From the NCBI GenBank assembly GCA_963976625.1, contig CAXBLA010000001.1, forward strand, positions 124,001-188,000: a DNA stretch of 64,000 nucleotides, given 5' to 3'. Position numbers and translations under genes: made by a program. The notes under the pieces were generated by a model. The model saw only the letters and a program-made list of their open reading frames with translations, was not told where the DNA came from and searched no databases. The DNA comes from UBA1924 sp963976625. GTDB lineage: Bacteria > Planctomycetota > Phycisphaerae > Phycisphaerales > UBA1924. Positions 33,884-43,134 of this stretch are shown piece after piece; positions within the stretch are counted from its first letter, which is position 1; the number at the start of each line of letters is the position of its first letter.

Positions 33884-36800
33884 ATGCGTCACTATGTCCG
33901 CAATATGACCATCGCCATCGCGATGCTGATTCTCGCCTTTGTCGTCTCCACCCCCGTGGACAAGAAGATCGGGCTGGGTAAAGACCTGCGGGGTGGTGCC
34001 TCGCTGATCTATTCCGTTGAGCTCGGCTCAACTGAAAACGCCAGCGATGTGATCCCACAGGTCATCGATGTGCTCAAGAAGCGTATCGACCCCAACGGTC
34101 TCTATGAAATCTCCATCGTGCGCCAGGGCCAAGACCGCATCGAGATCACGATGCCGTTGCCCAGCGAGCATGTCAAGGAACTCAAGGCCAACTTCGAAGC
34201 CGAACTCGCCAAGCTCTCGGTCACCTCGATCGAGCCCGATGAGTTCGAGCAGGTCATGCGGATGGCTCCTGAGGAGCGTGAGCAAGAGCTGACCCGTCTG
34301 GGGGCCGCAAGCCCAACCGTGACGGATCTTCTCCACCAGGCCGCCGCGGCGTACGACACAGCCCAAGAACAATGGGCCGTGCTCAATGAGATGGAAAACA
34401 ACCCGGATGTGAGCGAGGATGATCTTGATCGGATCGCCGAGCAGGTCGCGATCGCGGAGCTTGAGTACGAACTCGCTCGCGACGAATCACTCGCCACCGC
34501 AGTCTCTCCCGAAGCCGTCAAGCGAGCCCTTGAGCTATCTCAAGTCCAGAAGATGCTCAAAGACGAAACCGGTGAAATGAAGCCGGTCGATAGCCCACGC
34601 AAACGGGCATTAGACCGCATCCGCGATCAGTACCCAACCCTCGAAGACCAGCTTGATGTCGTGATCGAGTCATACGACCTGTTCTCGGCAGATCGTAAAT
34701 CCCTCGATGACACCGCTGACCTCAAGCGACTCGTGCAGGCCTCGGGTGTGCTGACTTTCCGGATCACGATTGATCCAGAAGGGCTTGGAGACTCATCCAA
34801 TACCCACCTTGAAGAAGAACGCCTTCGTGAGCTGCTCCGCGAAAAAGGCCCTAAGCAGGCCGGTACCCGCGATGCCCGCTGGTTCAAGATCAACAAGCCA
34901 GACTCTTGGTATGACTCGCTGAGCAGTTACCATGCGATGGTCGAGAACCCTTCGGGCTTCTTCTACAACCGTGGCTATGTCGTCGAAGAGTTCAACGGCG
35001 ACTACTACATGCTCGCATGGGATGTCACCGGGCTCCGCCTGACTAACAGCAGTGCAGACGGGCGATGGAAGGTCGCACGGGCATTCCAGACCGCTGACCA
35101 GCTCGGTCGTCCCGCGATCGGGTTCAAGATGAACCAGGCCGGTGCCCAGCGCATGGGCGAGCTCACGGGCAGCAACCAGGGCAAGCAGATGGCCATCCTC
35201 CTCGACGACGAGGTCTTCACCGCCCCGAACATCAACTCCAAGATCTCCGCCGACGGCATCATCCAGGGCGAGTTCACCCCCGACGAAATCAACTATGTCG
35301 TCCGCGTGCTCGGTGCTGGTTCGCTCCAGGCCAAGCTCTCCCCCGAGCCGCTCTCCGAGAACACGATCGCGCCGGATCTCGGCCAAGACAACCTGATCGC
35401 CGGCATCGACGCGGGCAAGCTCGCGTTGATCATTGTTTCAGTCTTCATGATCTTCTACTACTTCGGGTACGGGCTTGTCGCCGTGATCTGTCTGGCCGCC
35501 AACGCCCTGCTGATCCTCGGCGCCATCGCCCTCTCGCGTGCATCGCTGACCCTCCCGGGTATCGCGGGCATCATCCTGACCTTCGGTATGGCGGTGGACG
35601 CCAATGTGCTCATCTATGAGCGCATCCGCGAAGAACTCAACGGCGGGCTCGATCTCCGCCAGGCCGTCAAGCTCGGGTACGCCAAGGCACTCAGCTCAAT
35701 CGTCGACGGCAATGTGACGAACCTCATCGTCTGTCTGGTGCTTGCCAATGTCGGCACCCAGGAGATCAAGGGCTTTGCGATCACGCTGGGAATCGGTGTG
35801 GTCTGCACCATGGTCAGCGCGTTGTTTATCAACCATCTGATCATTTCAACACTAGTCGAGAAGCTCAAGTTCCGCAAGATGACCATGCTCCCGATGGTCT
35901 TCAAACCCCTCGAACGCATCCTCCAGCCCAACATCAACTGGATCGGGCTCCGCTGGGTCACCTCGTTCATCTCGCTCGGGCTGATCTCGCTGGGTGTTGT
36001 CATGATCATCTCGCAGGGCGAGAAGATGCTCGACACCGAGTTCCGCGGCGGCACGCAGGTGACGCTCAAGTTCAAGGAAAACCCTGATGAGCCCGGCACG
36101 CATTTGACGATGACCCGTGCCCAGGTTCAAGAGAAGATCGAGCTGCTGAGCACCAACGAGGATGCGGATCTCGAGGTGTTACGCGGTGCCCAGGTCATCC
36201 CGGTCAACCCGCAAGACGACGGCGTGACATCCGACCGCTTTGTCATCAAGACCACATCTGACGACCGAGTGACCATCGGCGAAGAGATTACGAACCTGTT
36301 TATCGAGTACCTCGACACGCCTCCGCCATTGAAGTTCGAGTTCTCGCAGGTCGCGGACGCATCTTCGGCTCCGGTCTATCCGGTGCTCAATGATCGTCTG
36401 GGCGAGAACATCAACCGCCCAGAGTTCCGCAACGATATCTCCGCGTTCTCGGGCGGCGTGGTGATCTATGTTGAGAATATTTCGCCCGTGCAATCGCTCG
36501 AGCAGATCCAGAACCGGCTGAACATCACGCGTCAGAAACAAGATTTTATCGAGAATGTTGGGCGTAAGACCGACATTATCATCACCGAAGGCAATGAAGA
36601 AGCTGTGACCTCGTTCGCACTCGTCGCGTTCGATCCGGGGCTCGACTACTTCTCGAACCCCACCGCGTGGGAATCCGAGGTCGCCGACTCTGAATGGCGA
36701 CTCGTGCTCGCGGCTCTGGCCAACTCGTCGGATCAGCTCAGCGTCCAATCTTTCTCGCCGGCCATCGCCGAGAACTTCCGAGCGACCGCATTTGCGGCCG

Positions 36801-37390
36801 TACTGCTCTCGCTGCTCCTCATTCTGATCTATATCTGGGTCCGGTTCGGCTCCGTCCGTTATTCGGCGGCTGCAATCGTAGCATTGACCCACGATGTGCT
36901 CTCGGTGCTGGGTCTGTTGGCCCTCTCGGAGATTATCTACGACATGCCTCAGTTTGACGGGCTGACCCGGGCACTGATGCTCGAGCCGTTCAAAATCGAC
37001 CTGAACCTCGTCGCAGCGCTCCTGACCATTATCGGCTACTCGCTCAACGACACCATCGTCATTATGGACCGTGTCCGCGAGAACAAGGGCAAGCTGCCCT
37101 ACGCGTCCAAGGCCGTGATTAACCGCTCGGTCAACGAGACCGTCTCGCGTACCTTGATCACCTCGGGCACCACGCTGCTCGCGGTGTTCATCCTCTACTG
37201 GCGTGGCGGCCAGGGCGTCCACGCGTTCAGCTTCGCGCTCCTCGTGGGTGTGCTGATCGGTACTTATTCTTCGATCGCGATCGCGGCCCCATTGGTCTGG
37301 TCACGCAAGAAGGACATCAGCGACCGGCGCGAGCTCGCAGAAGCCCAGGCACTGGCCGAAGCGTCTGATCAGTCAGTCATCGACGAATAA
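33884..37390 (+). CDS. secDF: Protein translocase SecD-SecF fusion
   Basis: The 1168-residue protein contains SecD (about 1-665) and SecF (about 675-1145) as one polypeptide, with about 12 membrane helices. SecD: first helix at 6-22, LGKDLRGGASLIYSVE, a large periplasmic P1 region with a charged helical insert (about 95-240), and the membrane block GMAVDANVLIYERIREEL. SecF: TEFRGGTQVTLKF and GYSLNDTIVIMDRVREN (proton-translocating region). It uses proton-motive force to complete export. The start has GAGAGG nearby. A strong terminator lies 34 bases after the stop. Confidence 0.95.
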   Translation: MRHYVRNMTIAIAMLILAFVVSTPVDKKIGLGKDLRGGASLIYSVELGSTENASDVIPQVIDVLKKRIDPNGLYEISIVRQGQDRIEITMPLPSEHVKELKANFEAELAKLSVTSIEPDEFEQVMRMAPEEREQELTRLGAASPTVTDLLHQAAAAYDTAQEQWAVLNEMENNPDVSEDDLDRIAEQVAIAELEYELARDESLATAVSPEAVKRALELSQVQKMLKDETGEMKPVDSPRKRALDRIRDQYPTLEDQLDVVIESYDLFSADRKSLDDTADLKRLVQASGVLTFRITIDPEGLGDSSNTHLEEERLRELLREKGPKQAGTRDARWFKINKPDSWYDSLSSYHAMVENPSGFFYNRGYVVEEFNGDYYMLAWDVTGLRLTNSSADGRWKVARAFQTADQLGRPAIGFKMNQAGAQRMGELTGSNQGKQMAILLDDEVFTAPNINSKISADGIIQGEFTPDEINYVVRVLGAGSLQAKLSPEPLSENTIAPDLGQDNLIAGIDAGKLALIIVSVFMIFYYFGYGLVAVICLAANALLILGAIALSRASLTLPGIAGIILTFGMAVDANVLIYERIREELNGGLDLRQAVKLGYAKALSSIVDGNVTNLIVCLVLANVGTQEIKGFAITLGIGVVCTMVSALFINHLIISTLVEKLKFRKMTMLPMVFKPLERILQPNINWIGLRWVTSFISLGLISLGVVMIISQGEKMLDTEFRGGTQVTLKFKENPDEPGTHLTMTRAQVQEKIELLSTNEDADLEVLRGAQVIPVNPQDDGVTSDRFVIKTTSDDRVTIGEEITNLFIEYLDTPPPLKFEFSQVADASSAPVYPVLNDRLGENINRPEFRNDISAFSGGVVIYVENISPVQSLEQIQNRLNITRQKQDFIENVGRKTDIIITEGNEEAVTSFALVAFDPGLDYFSNPTAWESEVADSEWRLVLAALANSSDQLSVQSFSPAIAENFRATAFAAVLLSLLLILIYIWVRFGSVRYSAAAIVALTHDVLSVLGLLALSEIIYDMPQFDGLTRALMLEPFKIDLNLVAALLTIIGYSLNDTIVIMDRVRENKGKLPYASKAVINRSVNETVSRTLITSGTTLLAVFILYWRGGQGVHAFSFALLVGVLIGTYSSIAIAAPLVWSRKKDISDRRELAEAQALAEASDQSVIDE

Positions 37391-37424
37391 GCGGTTTTTG
37401 CTGACTTCATCTGATTCATACCCC

Positions 37425-37460
37425 GCCAGGATCGTGCCATCACGATCCTGGCTTTGTTTT
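37425..37460 (+). terminator. Intrinsic terminator after secDF
   Basis: A perfect 12-base-pair stem, GCCAGGATCGTG with its complement, encloses loop CCAT and is followed by TTTGTTTT. It closes the tgt-yajC-secDF unit. Confidence 0.95.
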
Positions 37461-37474
37461 GAAGATTGGCCCGA

Positions 37475-37480
37475 TATACT
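37475..37480 (+). promoter_or_regulatory. Possible -10 element (TATACT) for the LysM gene
   Basis: TATACT lies directly after the secDF terminator and 33 bases before the LysM ATG. The -35 is unclear. Confidence 0.4.
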
Positions 37481-37513
37481 CTACAAGCTCAACGAGCCTC
37501 AAGGACCACCAGC

Positions 37514-38278
37514 ATGGACGAACGAACATCCAGAATATTCTTCGGCCTGTGCCTGCTCGTGCTCGTGTGGATCGGTGTCTATTGGATGTGGCAGCCAAGC
37601 AAAGAGCAAGAGCCCACCATTCGCTTCGGGCAGAATCCGATCGTGCCTGAACCAGATATTGATCCAGCACCAGAATCCAGTCCAATCATTCCTGATATGC
37701 ATCAACCTGTCGAGAATGGAATCACTCCTGATCCCAACCAAGATCCGTTCGCCGGTCTTATCCCTCAAGTTGATCCCAACGATAACAAACTTATCAAATC
37801 AGCAACCACAGAACCCCGACTCATCCCGCCTGAGTTCAACCAGCATGTCGTCCAGCAGGGCGAGCTGATGCAATCGATCGCCAAGCTCTACTTCGGATCG
37901 ATCGATGAGTGGGGGATTATCGCCCGGGCCAATCCCAGCGTGGACCCGCGCAAGCTCAAGCCGGGCATGGTGCTGCGGATCCCCAAGGACAAAGACAACA
38001 TCCAGGGCAAGGTCGTCGGGGGCAACACCGAGCCCGGTGTCATCGAACCACACAGCGCATCTGAGTCGAAGGTCATTGAATACATTGTCCAGTCCGGCGA
38101 TTCGCTCTCACGCATCTCCCAACGGATCTACGGCTCATCGCGACACGCACAGTTCATCTTCGAATCCAACCGCAACATTCTCCGATCCATGGACGATATC
38201 TCGATCGGGCAGCTGCTCAAACTCCCACCCCTGCCCGATGAGAAGACCAACGAGAACGATTCCTCGCTCGATGATTGA
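37514..38278 (+). CDS. Membrane-anchored protein with two LysM domains
   Basis: The product has 254 residues: one N-terminal membrane anchor (IFFGLCLLVLVWIGVYWMW, residues 8-26), a Pro/Asp-rich linker (about 30-95), then two LysM units. These lie at about 100-150 (HVVQQGELMQSIAKLYFGS to GMVLRIP) and about 192-243 (EYIVQSGDSLSRISQRIYGS to GQLLKLPP). LysM binds N-acetylglucosamine glycans such as peptidoglycan, so this is probably a periplasmic wall-binding protein. There is no catalytic domain. The hldD -10 hexamer starts two bases past its stop. Confidence 0.85.
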   Translation: MDERTSRIFFGLCLLVLVWIGVYWMWQPSKEQEPTIRFGQNPIVPEPDIDPAPESSPIIPDMHQPVENGITPDPNQDPFAGLIPQVDPNDNKLIKSATTEPRLIPPEFNQHVVQQGELMQSIAKLYFGSIDEWGIIARANPSVDPRKLKPGMVLRIPKDKDNIQGKVVGGNTEPGVIEPHSASESKVIEYIVQSGDSLSRISQRIYGSSRHAQFIFESNRNILRSMDDISIGQLLKLPPLPDEKTNENDSSLDD

Positions 38279-38280
38279 GC

Positions 38281-38286
38281 TACAAT
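38281..38286 (+). promoter_or_regulatory. Putative -10 element (TACAAT) for leaderless hldD mRNA
   Basis: TACAAT ends exactly five bases before the ATG at 38292. Its -35 region lies inside the 3' end of the LysM gene. Confidence 0.55.
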
Positions 38287-38291
38287 CTTCC

Positions 38292-39335
38292 ATGGAATCC
38301 CCAGAACATACCAACACCAACCCCGTCTACATCGTCACCGGCGGAGCCGGCTTCATCGGCTCGAATCTCGTCGCCAAGCTGCTCCGACGCGAGCCCGAAG
38401 CCCATATCTACATCGTCGACGACTTCCGCACCGGCTCATACGCCAACATCGTCGAAGCCTGCCAACGCGAGGGCGTAGGGCCATTTACGGGCTCGGTGCT
38501 CAGCGATTCGGTCAGCGAACTCAACTGGCAGCCTGCGCTGCTCGGTCTTCAACCAAAGGCCGTCTTCCACCTCGCCGCCATCACCGACACGCTCGAGTTC
38601 GACGAGAAGAAAATGCTCGCCGGCAACACCGAGCCCTTCGCCGACATTCTCGAAGCCTGCGTCGAATGCGATGTGCCCTTGGTCTACGCATCATCGGCCG
38701 CGACCTATGGCTCGCCCGCCGTGGCCGACGATCGCATCCCGTTCCCCGTCGATGACGCCGGCGAACCCAACAATGTCTACGGCTTCTCCAAATGGCTGAT
38801 GGATGTCGAAGTCATGCGGTTCTTCGAGATGCGCAAAGCCGCCAACGAGCCGATGCCCCATGTGGTGGGGCTGCGCTACTTCAATGTCTTCGGGCCCGGC
38901 GAAAGCCGCAAGGGCAAGATGGCCTCGATGGTCTATCACCTCACCAACCAGATCCTCGATACCGGCAAGGCCCGCCTGTTCAAGATGGGCGAGCACGAAC
39001 GCGATCAGGTCTTTGTCGACGATGTCGTCGCTTGCACCATGGCCGGCTCGGCGTCTGGCGTCATCCCCGGGATCTACAACCTCGGCTCCGGGCAGACGAC
39101 CTCGTTCAACGAGATCGTCGACGCGATCAACGAAGCCCTGAGTACCCGCGTAAGCCCCGAATACTTCGATATGCCCGAGGCCATGGTCTCAACCTATCAG
39201 CACTACACCTGCGCCGATATGTCCGCCACCAAGCAGGGGCTCAACTGGTCACCGGCGTGGTCCCCGATCGATGCGATGATCCGCTACGCCCGCCAAATCG
39301 CGGCCGATCGCTCAAGCTCGCATGTCCATTCCTGA
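38292..39335 (+). CDS. hldD: ADP-L-glycero-D-manno-heptose 6-epimerase family protein
   Basis: This 347-residue short-chain dehydrogenase/epimerase has the NAD(P) motif VTGGAGFIGSNL, the catalytic YGFSK (YxxxK), and the block LRYFNVFGPGESRKGKMAS, which is typical of HldD rather than UDP-sugar epimerases. It would convert ADP-D-glycero- to ADP-L-glycero-manno-heptose for LPS inner core, consistent with kdsB. I chose the ATG at 38292 from the leaderless -10; an ATG at 38271 overlapping the LysM stop is the alternative. The UDP-glucuronate decarboxylase gene follows 32 bases later. Confidence 0.85.
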   Translation: MESPEHTNTNPVYIVTGGAGFIGSNLVAKLLRREPEAHIYIVDDFRTGSYANIVEACQREGVGPFTGSVLSDSVSELNWQPALLGLQPKAVFHLAAITDTLEFDEKKMLAGNTEPFADILEACVECDVPLVYASSAATYGSPAVADDRIPFPVDDAGEPNNVYGFSKWLMDVEVMRFFEMRKAANEPMPHVVGLRYFNVFGPGESRKGKMASMVYHLTNQILDTGKARLFKMGEHERDQVFVDDVVACTMAGSASGVIPGIYNLGSGQTTSFNEIVDAINEALSTRVSPEYFDMPEAMVSTYQHYTCADMSATKQGLNWSPAWSPIDAMIRYARQIAADRSSSHVHS

Positions 39336-39367
39336 TTTAGTGTTCAGACTCTGAAAGAAGCCCCTCC

Positions 39368-40339
39368 ATGCCAATCAAACGCGTACTCGTCACCGGCGGT
39401 GCAGGATTCTTGGGCAGCCACCTCTGCGAGCGACTCGTCGGCGACGGGCACGATGTCATCTGCCTTGACAACTTCTTCACCTCGCAAAAAACCAATGTAC
39501 TCCATTTGCTCAACTACAACAACTTCGAGCTCGTCCGCCACGATGTGACCCACCCGATCTGGCTCGAGGTCGACGAGATCTACAACCTCGCGTGCCCAGC
39601 CGCCCCGGGGCATTACCAGTACAACCCGATCAAGACCATGAAGACCTCCGTCATGGGCGCGATCAACACGCTGGGCATGGCCAAGCGGTGCGGGGCCAAA
39701 ATCCTCCAAGCATCCACCTCCGAAGTCTACGGCGACCCAACCGTCCACCCCCAGCCCGAGTCCTACCGTGGCAATGTCAACCCCATCGGACCACGCGCCT
39801 GCTACGACGAGGGCAAACGAGCCGCCGAAACACTCTTTGCCGATTACCACCGTAAGCACGGCTTGAGCATCCGCGTGGCCCGTATCTTCAACACCTACGG
39901 CCCGCGCATGCACCCATTCGATGGTCGCGTCGTGTCCAACTTCATCCTCCAAGCTCTTCAAAACAAAGACATCACCATCTTCGGCGATGGCTCCCAGACC
40001 CGCTCATTCTGTTACCGTGATGACCTCGTCGAAGGGCTCATCCGCCTGATGGAGACCGATGATTCGCATTATCTGCCGGTCAATATCGGGAATCCGAACG
40101 AGTTCACCATCAAGCAACTCGCCGAGAAAGTGATCGAGCTTACGGGCTCAACAAGCCAGCTGAACTTTGAGGACCTGCCCGAGGACGACCCGCTCCAGCG
40201 TCAGCCAGACATCACGCGGGCCAAGGCCATCCTGGACTGGTCACCGACGATTGAGCTTGAGCAAGGGCTCGAACGCACCATCGCGTACTTCCGCTCGATC
40301 GACCTGGCCGACTTCCGGGCGCCGTCGCCAAACCACTAG
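39368..40339 (+). CDS. UDP-glucuronate decarboxylase (UDP-xylose synthase)
   Basis: The 323-residue product is very typical of UXS: VLVTGGAGFLGSHL, LDNFFTSQKTNV, NLACPAAPGHYQYNPIKT, STSEVYGDP, YDEGKRAAETL (YxxxK), RIFNTYGPRM and GDGSQTRSFCYRDDLV. It decarboxylates UDP-glucuronate to UDP-xylose, a precursor for surface polysaccharide. It probably shares an mRNA with hldD. The ribosome site is weak (GAAAGAAG). Confidence 0.93.
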   Translation: MPIKRVLVTGGAGFLGSHLCERLVGDGHDVICLDNFFTSQKTNVLHLLNYNNFELVRHDVTHPIWLEVDEIYNLACPAAPGHYQYNPIKTMKTSVMGAINTLGMAKRCGAKILQASTSEVYGDPTVHPQPESYRGNVNPIGPRACYDEGKRAAETLFADYHRKHGLSIRVARIFNTYGPRMHPFDGRVVSNFILQALQNKDITIFGDGSQTRSFCYRDDLVEGLIRLMETDDSHYLPVNIGNPNEFTIKQLAEKVIELTGSTSQLNFEDLPEDDPLQRQPDITRAKAILDWSPTIELEQGLERTIAYFRSIDLADFRAPSPNH

Positions 40340-40366
40340 CGCAATGCACACTGTTCTAGAATCTGA

Positions 40367-40372
40367 TAGGAT
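40367..40372 (+). promoter_or_regulatory. Putative -10 element (TAGGAT) for the QueC-like gene
   Basis: The hexamer ends six bases before the ATG at 40379; there is no Shine-Dalgarno. Confidence 0.4.
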
Positions 40373-40378
40373 ACCCAC

Positions 40379-41104
40379 ATGATCGTTCCACGGTTCACAC
40401 AAGATCGGTGCGTCATCCTCTCCGACAGCGGCGTCGAGTCGCTCCTCGCGTGCGCGATGGCCAATGAACAGCAACAAATCTCCGGCAAAGACACCGTCGG
40501 CACTTCGATTGTTCTCCCCGGATGGTGGGAGTGGACCCAGGAGATCGACCTGATGATCTCCGCCGTGGACCCGGCGATTGTCCAGCAGGCCAGCGTGTAC
40601 GCCCTCGATATCTTCCCGAATCAATCCGTGTACCCGCCCGACGATCAACGATTGCTCAACGAGAGCCCAATCGGCGCGATCCAGTCGCGGATGCTCCTCG
40701 AAGCCGCCCAGATCGCGATGCGGGCCGGCATCCGCAAGGTGGTCTGGCCAATCCGGATCATGCGTCCAGAGACCACGCTCGCCCCAGATCAGACAGCGGA
40801 TAACTTGGTCGATGAGATCGGCAACGCGATTGATCGTGCATTGCTCGCCGCTCGCCTTGCCTCGCTCGATGCGGGCCAAGAGACCGCCGTCGATGTCGTC
40901 ATCGAGACGCCCTTTGTGGATCTTTCCAATACGCAGATTGCTGAGCTGGCCACGGATCTCGCGGTTCCGCTGGAGACCTGCTGGTGGAACCACGCCCCGA
41001 CGCTACTCAACGCTCAAGAGCGTATGGATTTCTATCGTTCGGGCTCCCGGCGTTCATCGGCTCAGATCGAGCACAAGCAGCCGACTCAATCCCCGGTGAA
41101 CTAG
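40379..41104 (+). CDS. QueC-like PP-loop fold protein lacking catalytic motifs
   Basis: The 241-residue protein resembles 7-cyano-7-deazaguanine synthase (QueC) at both ends. The start CVILSDSGVESLLACAMA aligns with the PP-loop region (normally SGGLDS). The C-terminal TPFVDLSNTQIAELATDLAVP aligns with the QueC block before TxSCY. However, the ATP loop reads SDSGVES, and the four zinc cysteines (C-x8-CxxCxxC) are absent; the corresponding part is CWWNHAPTLLNAQERM. It is therefore unlikely to be an active QueC. Between lies an unassigned region with helices at about 98-115 and 135-160. It could be a binding or regulatory paralogue, or a planctomycete family of other function. The resemblance is my own alignment by eye. 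Confidence 0.55.
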   Translation: MIVPRFTQDRCVILSDSGVESLLACAMANEQQQISGKDTVGTSIVLPGWWEWTQEIDLMISAVDPAIVQQASVYALDIFPNQSVYPPDDQRLLNESPIGAIQSRMLLEAAQIAMRAGIRKVVWPIRIMRPETTLAPDQTADNLVDEIGNAIDRALLAARLASLDAGQETAVDVVIETPFVDLSNTQIAELATDLAVPLETCWWNHAPTLLNAQERMDFYRSGSRRSSAQIEHKQPTQSPVN

Positions 41105-41171
41105 CCCAATCAGCCTGCAAGAGCCGGCGTACGCTGGGTATTGGCGCGATGGTGGCGTAAACTTGGCAGCC

Positions 41172-42989
41172 ATGCCAACACTCAACACCCCATCGGATTC
41201 CACCCGCCCCGCCTACCTCAACGCCACCACCGGGTGCGTTGGTCTGTGGACGCAGACACTCATCCCGACGACCCGCGACGCGCCGGGCGACGCGGTCACT
41301 CCATCGCACATCTTCCTCGCCCGGGCCGGGTTCGTGCGTCAGGTCGGCGCGGGGATCTACAACTACCTGCCACTGGCATGGCGTTCGCTGCGCAAGGTCT
41401 CCGAGATCGTCCGCCAAGAGATGGACGCGGCCGGTGCTTCCGAGATGCTCATGCCCGCGTTGATGCCCATGGAACTCTACGCCGACACCAAACGCGACCA
41501 AGACTACGGCGACCTGCTCTTCTCCCTCGAAGACCGCCACGGCCGCAAGACCGCCCTGGGACCCACGCACGAAGAAGTCATCACCGACCTGATGTGCAGC
41601 GCACTGACCTCGTACAAGCAGTTCCCCCTGAATTTGTACCAAATCCAGACCAAGTTCCGCGACGAGGCCCGCCCTCGGGCCGGGTTGCTACGCTGCCGCG
41701 AGTTCATTATGAAGGACGCCTATTCCTTCCATATCGAGCTCGAGGGCGAAGCCGGGCTCAACGCGGTATACGACAAGATGTACCAGGCATACACCAACAT
41801 TTTCACCCGTTGCGGGCTGGATTTCTCGGCTGTCGAAGCCGACGCCGGTCCCATCGGTGGATCTGCATCGCACGAGTTCATGGTCAACTGTGCATCCGGT
41901 GAGGACACGATTCTGGTCTGTCCTGATTCGGGATACGCCGCGAATGTGGAAAAAGCCGAGATCGGCGAGCGGGCATGGTCATTCAAAGTCGCTGCCAGCG
42001 ACGAGATCACCAAGCACCACACCCCCGGCATGCCAGGGATCGAGGGCGTCGCCGAGCACCTTGGCACCCAGGCCAGCGGCATGCTCAAGTCCATCGTCTT
42101 CCAGACCAACGAGGACACCCCACGCTGGGTCGTCGCGGTGGTTCGCGGCGATCACGCCGTCAACGAAGCCAAGGTCCGCGATGCCGTGGGCGCTGGTGTA
42201 GAGCTTGCCCCAGAGAAGGAAGCCATCGCCGCCGGATTCCACATCGGGTATGTCTCGCCAAGAGCCGCGCTGTCGATCCCCTCGACTTTGGTCGTCGATC
42301 CCGACGCGCTGTCAGCCGCTTCATGGGCGACCGGTGCCGACGCAAAAGACCACCACATCACCGGGTTCAACTGGTCACGCGATATGGCTCCGCTGATCGC
42401 GGACAAGAAGATCCAGGTCGCCGACATCCGCGATGCCCAAGCTGGCGATCCGTCGCCACGCGCAGCTGGCGCGTTGCTCGAAGAACGACGCGGGATCGAA
42501 GTGGGGCACATCTTCAAGCTCGGCACGAAGTACTCCGAAGCAATGGGGCTCTCCGTGCTTGATAAGCAGCAAAAGAAGCAGGATGTCATCATGGGCTGCT
42601 ACGGCATCGGTGTCTCGCGGACGCTCTCGGCGTGCGTGGAGATGTCCCACGACGACAACGGGATAATCTGGCCAGCCGCCATCGCCCCGTACCATGTCCA
42701 GATCGTAGTGATCAAGCCCAAGGACGAGGGCGTGATCGACGCCGCCAAGGCCCTGGCCGAAGAACTCGCTGGGCAAGGCATGGATGTGCTGATCGACGAT
42801 CGCGACGATCGCCCGGGCTCCAAGTTCAAGGACGCCGACCTGATTGGTATCCCCGCTCGGTTTATCATTTCAGCCAAGACGATCGAACAGGGCCAGGTCG
42901 AGTTCAAAGCCCGATCGAGCGAAGGCCGGGCCGAGCTGATCGAGCGTGATCAGGCGGTCGATCAAGCCCTCGCGGCTCTGGCCAAATAA
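41172..42989 (+). CDS. proS: Prolyl-tRNA synthetase
   Basis: The product has 605 residues, of the long bacterial type with the inserted editing domain (about 220-400) between motifs 2 and 3. Class II motifs: GPTHEEVI, motif 2 in FRDEARPRAGLLRCREFIMKD, and motif 3 in GCYGIGVSRTL. The anticodon-binding domain is C-terminal (IDDRDDRPGSKFKDADLIGIP). I take the ATG at 41172; a TTG three codons earlier is open. A TAAACT hexamer ends eight bases upstream of the ATG (41158-41163). Confidence 0.95.
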   Translation: MPTLNTPSDSTRPAYLNATTGCVGLWTQTLIPTTRDAPGDAVTPSHIFLARAGFVRQVGAGIYNYLPLAWRSLRKVSEIVRQEMDAAGASEMLMPALMPMELYADTKRDQDYGDLLFSLEDRHGRKTALGPTHEEVITDLMCSALTSYKQFPLNLYQIQTKFRDEARPRAGLLRCREFIMKDAYSFHIELEGEAGLNAVYDKMYQAYTNIFTRCGLDFSAVEADAGPIGGSASHEFMVNCASGEDTILVCPDSGYAANVEKAEIGERAWSFKVAASDEITKHHTPGMPGIEGVAEHLGTQASGMLKSIVFQTNEDTPRWVVAVVRGDHAVNEAKVRDAVGAGVELAPEKEAIAAGFHIGYVSPRAALSIPSTLVVDPDALSAASWATGADAKDHHITGFNWSRDMAPLIADKKIQVADIRDAQAGDPSPRAAGALLEERRGIEVGHIFKLGTKYSEAMGLSVLDKQQKKQDVIMGCYGIGVSRTLSACVEMSHDDNGIIWPAAIAPYHVQIVVIKPKDEGVIDAAKALAEELAGQGMDVLIDDRDDRPGSKFKDADLIGIPARFIISAKTIEQGQVEFKARSSEGRAELIERDQAVDQALAALAK

Positions 42990-43030
42990 CCCAAAACCCC
43001 GATATTATCTCATAAATGCCGATTCCGGGC

Positions 43031-43059
43031 TTGACACGGCCCAGCGGTTTCAGGATGAT
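43031..43059 (+). promoter_or_regulatory. Sigma-70-like promoter for the subtilase gene
   Basis: Perfect TTGACA (43031-43036), a 17-base spacer, then GATGAT (43054-43059). It gives a leader of about 70 bases before the TTG start. It is the only consensus -35 I found in the window. Confidence 0.7.
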
Positions 43060-43134
43060 GTTTCTTCGTGCTCGGTTCTCGTGCCGGGCACTTTCTTGTG
43101 GACGAACCCAATAGATCAACTCGGAGATCGTGCT

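Noticed and set aside
37905..38291. An upstream extension of the hldD frame through the LysM gene
   Set aside because: It is out of frame with LysM and low in complexity; the true start at 38292 has a -10 hexamer and the dinucleotide fold follows immediately.
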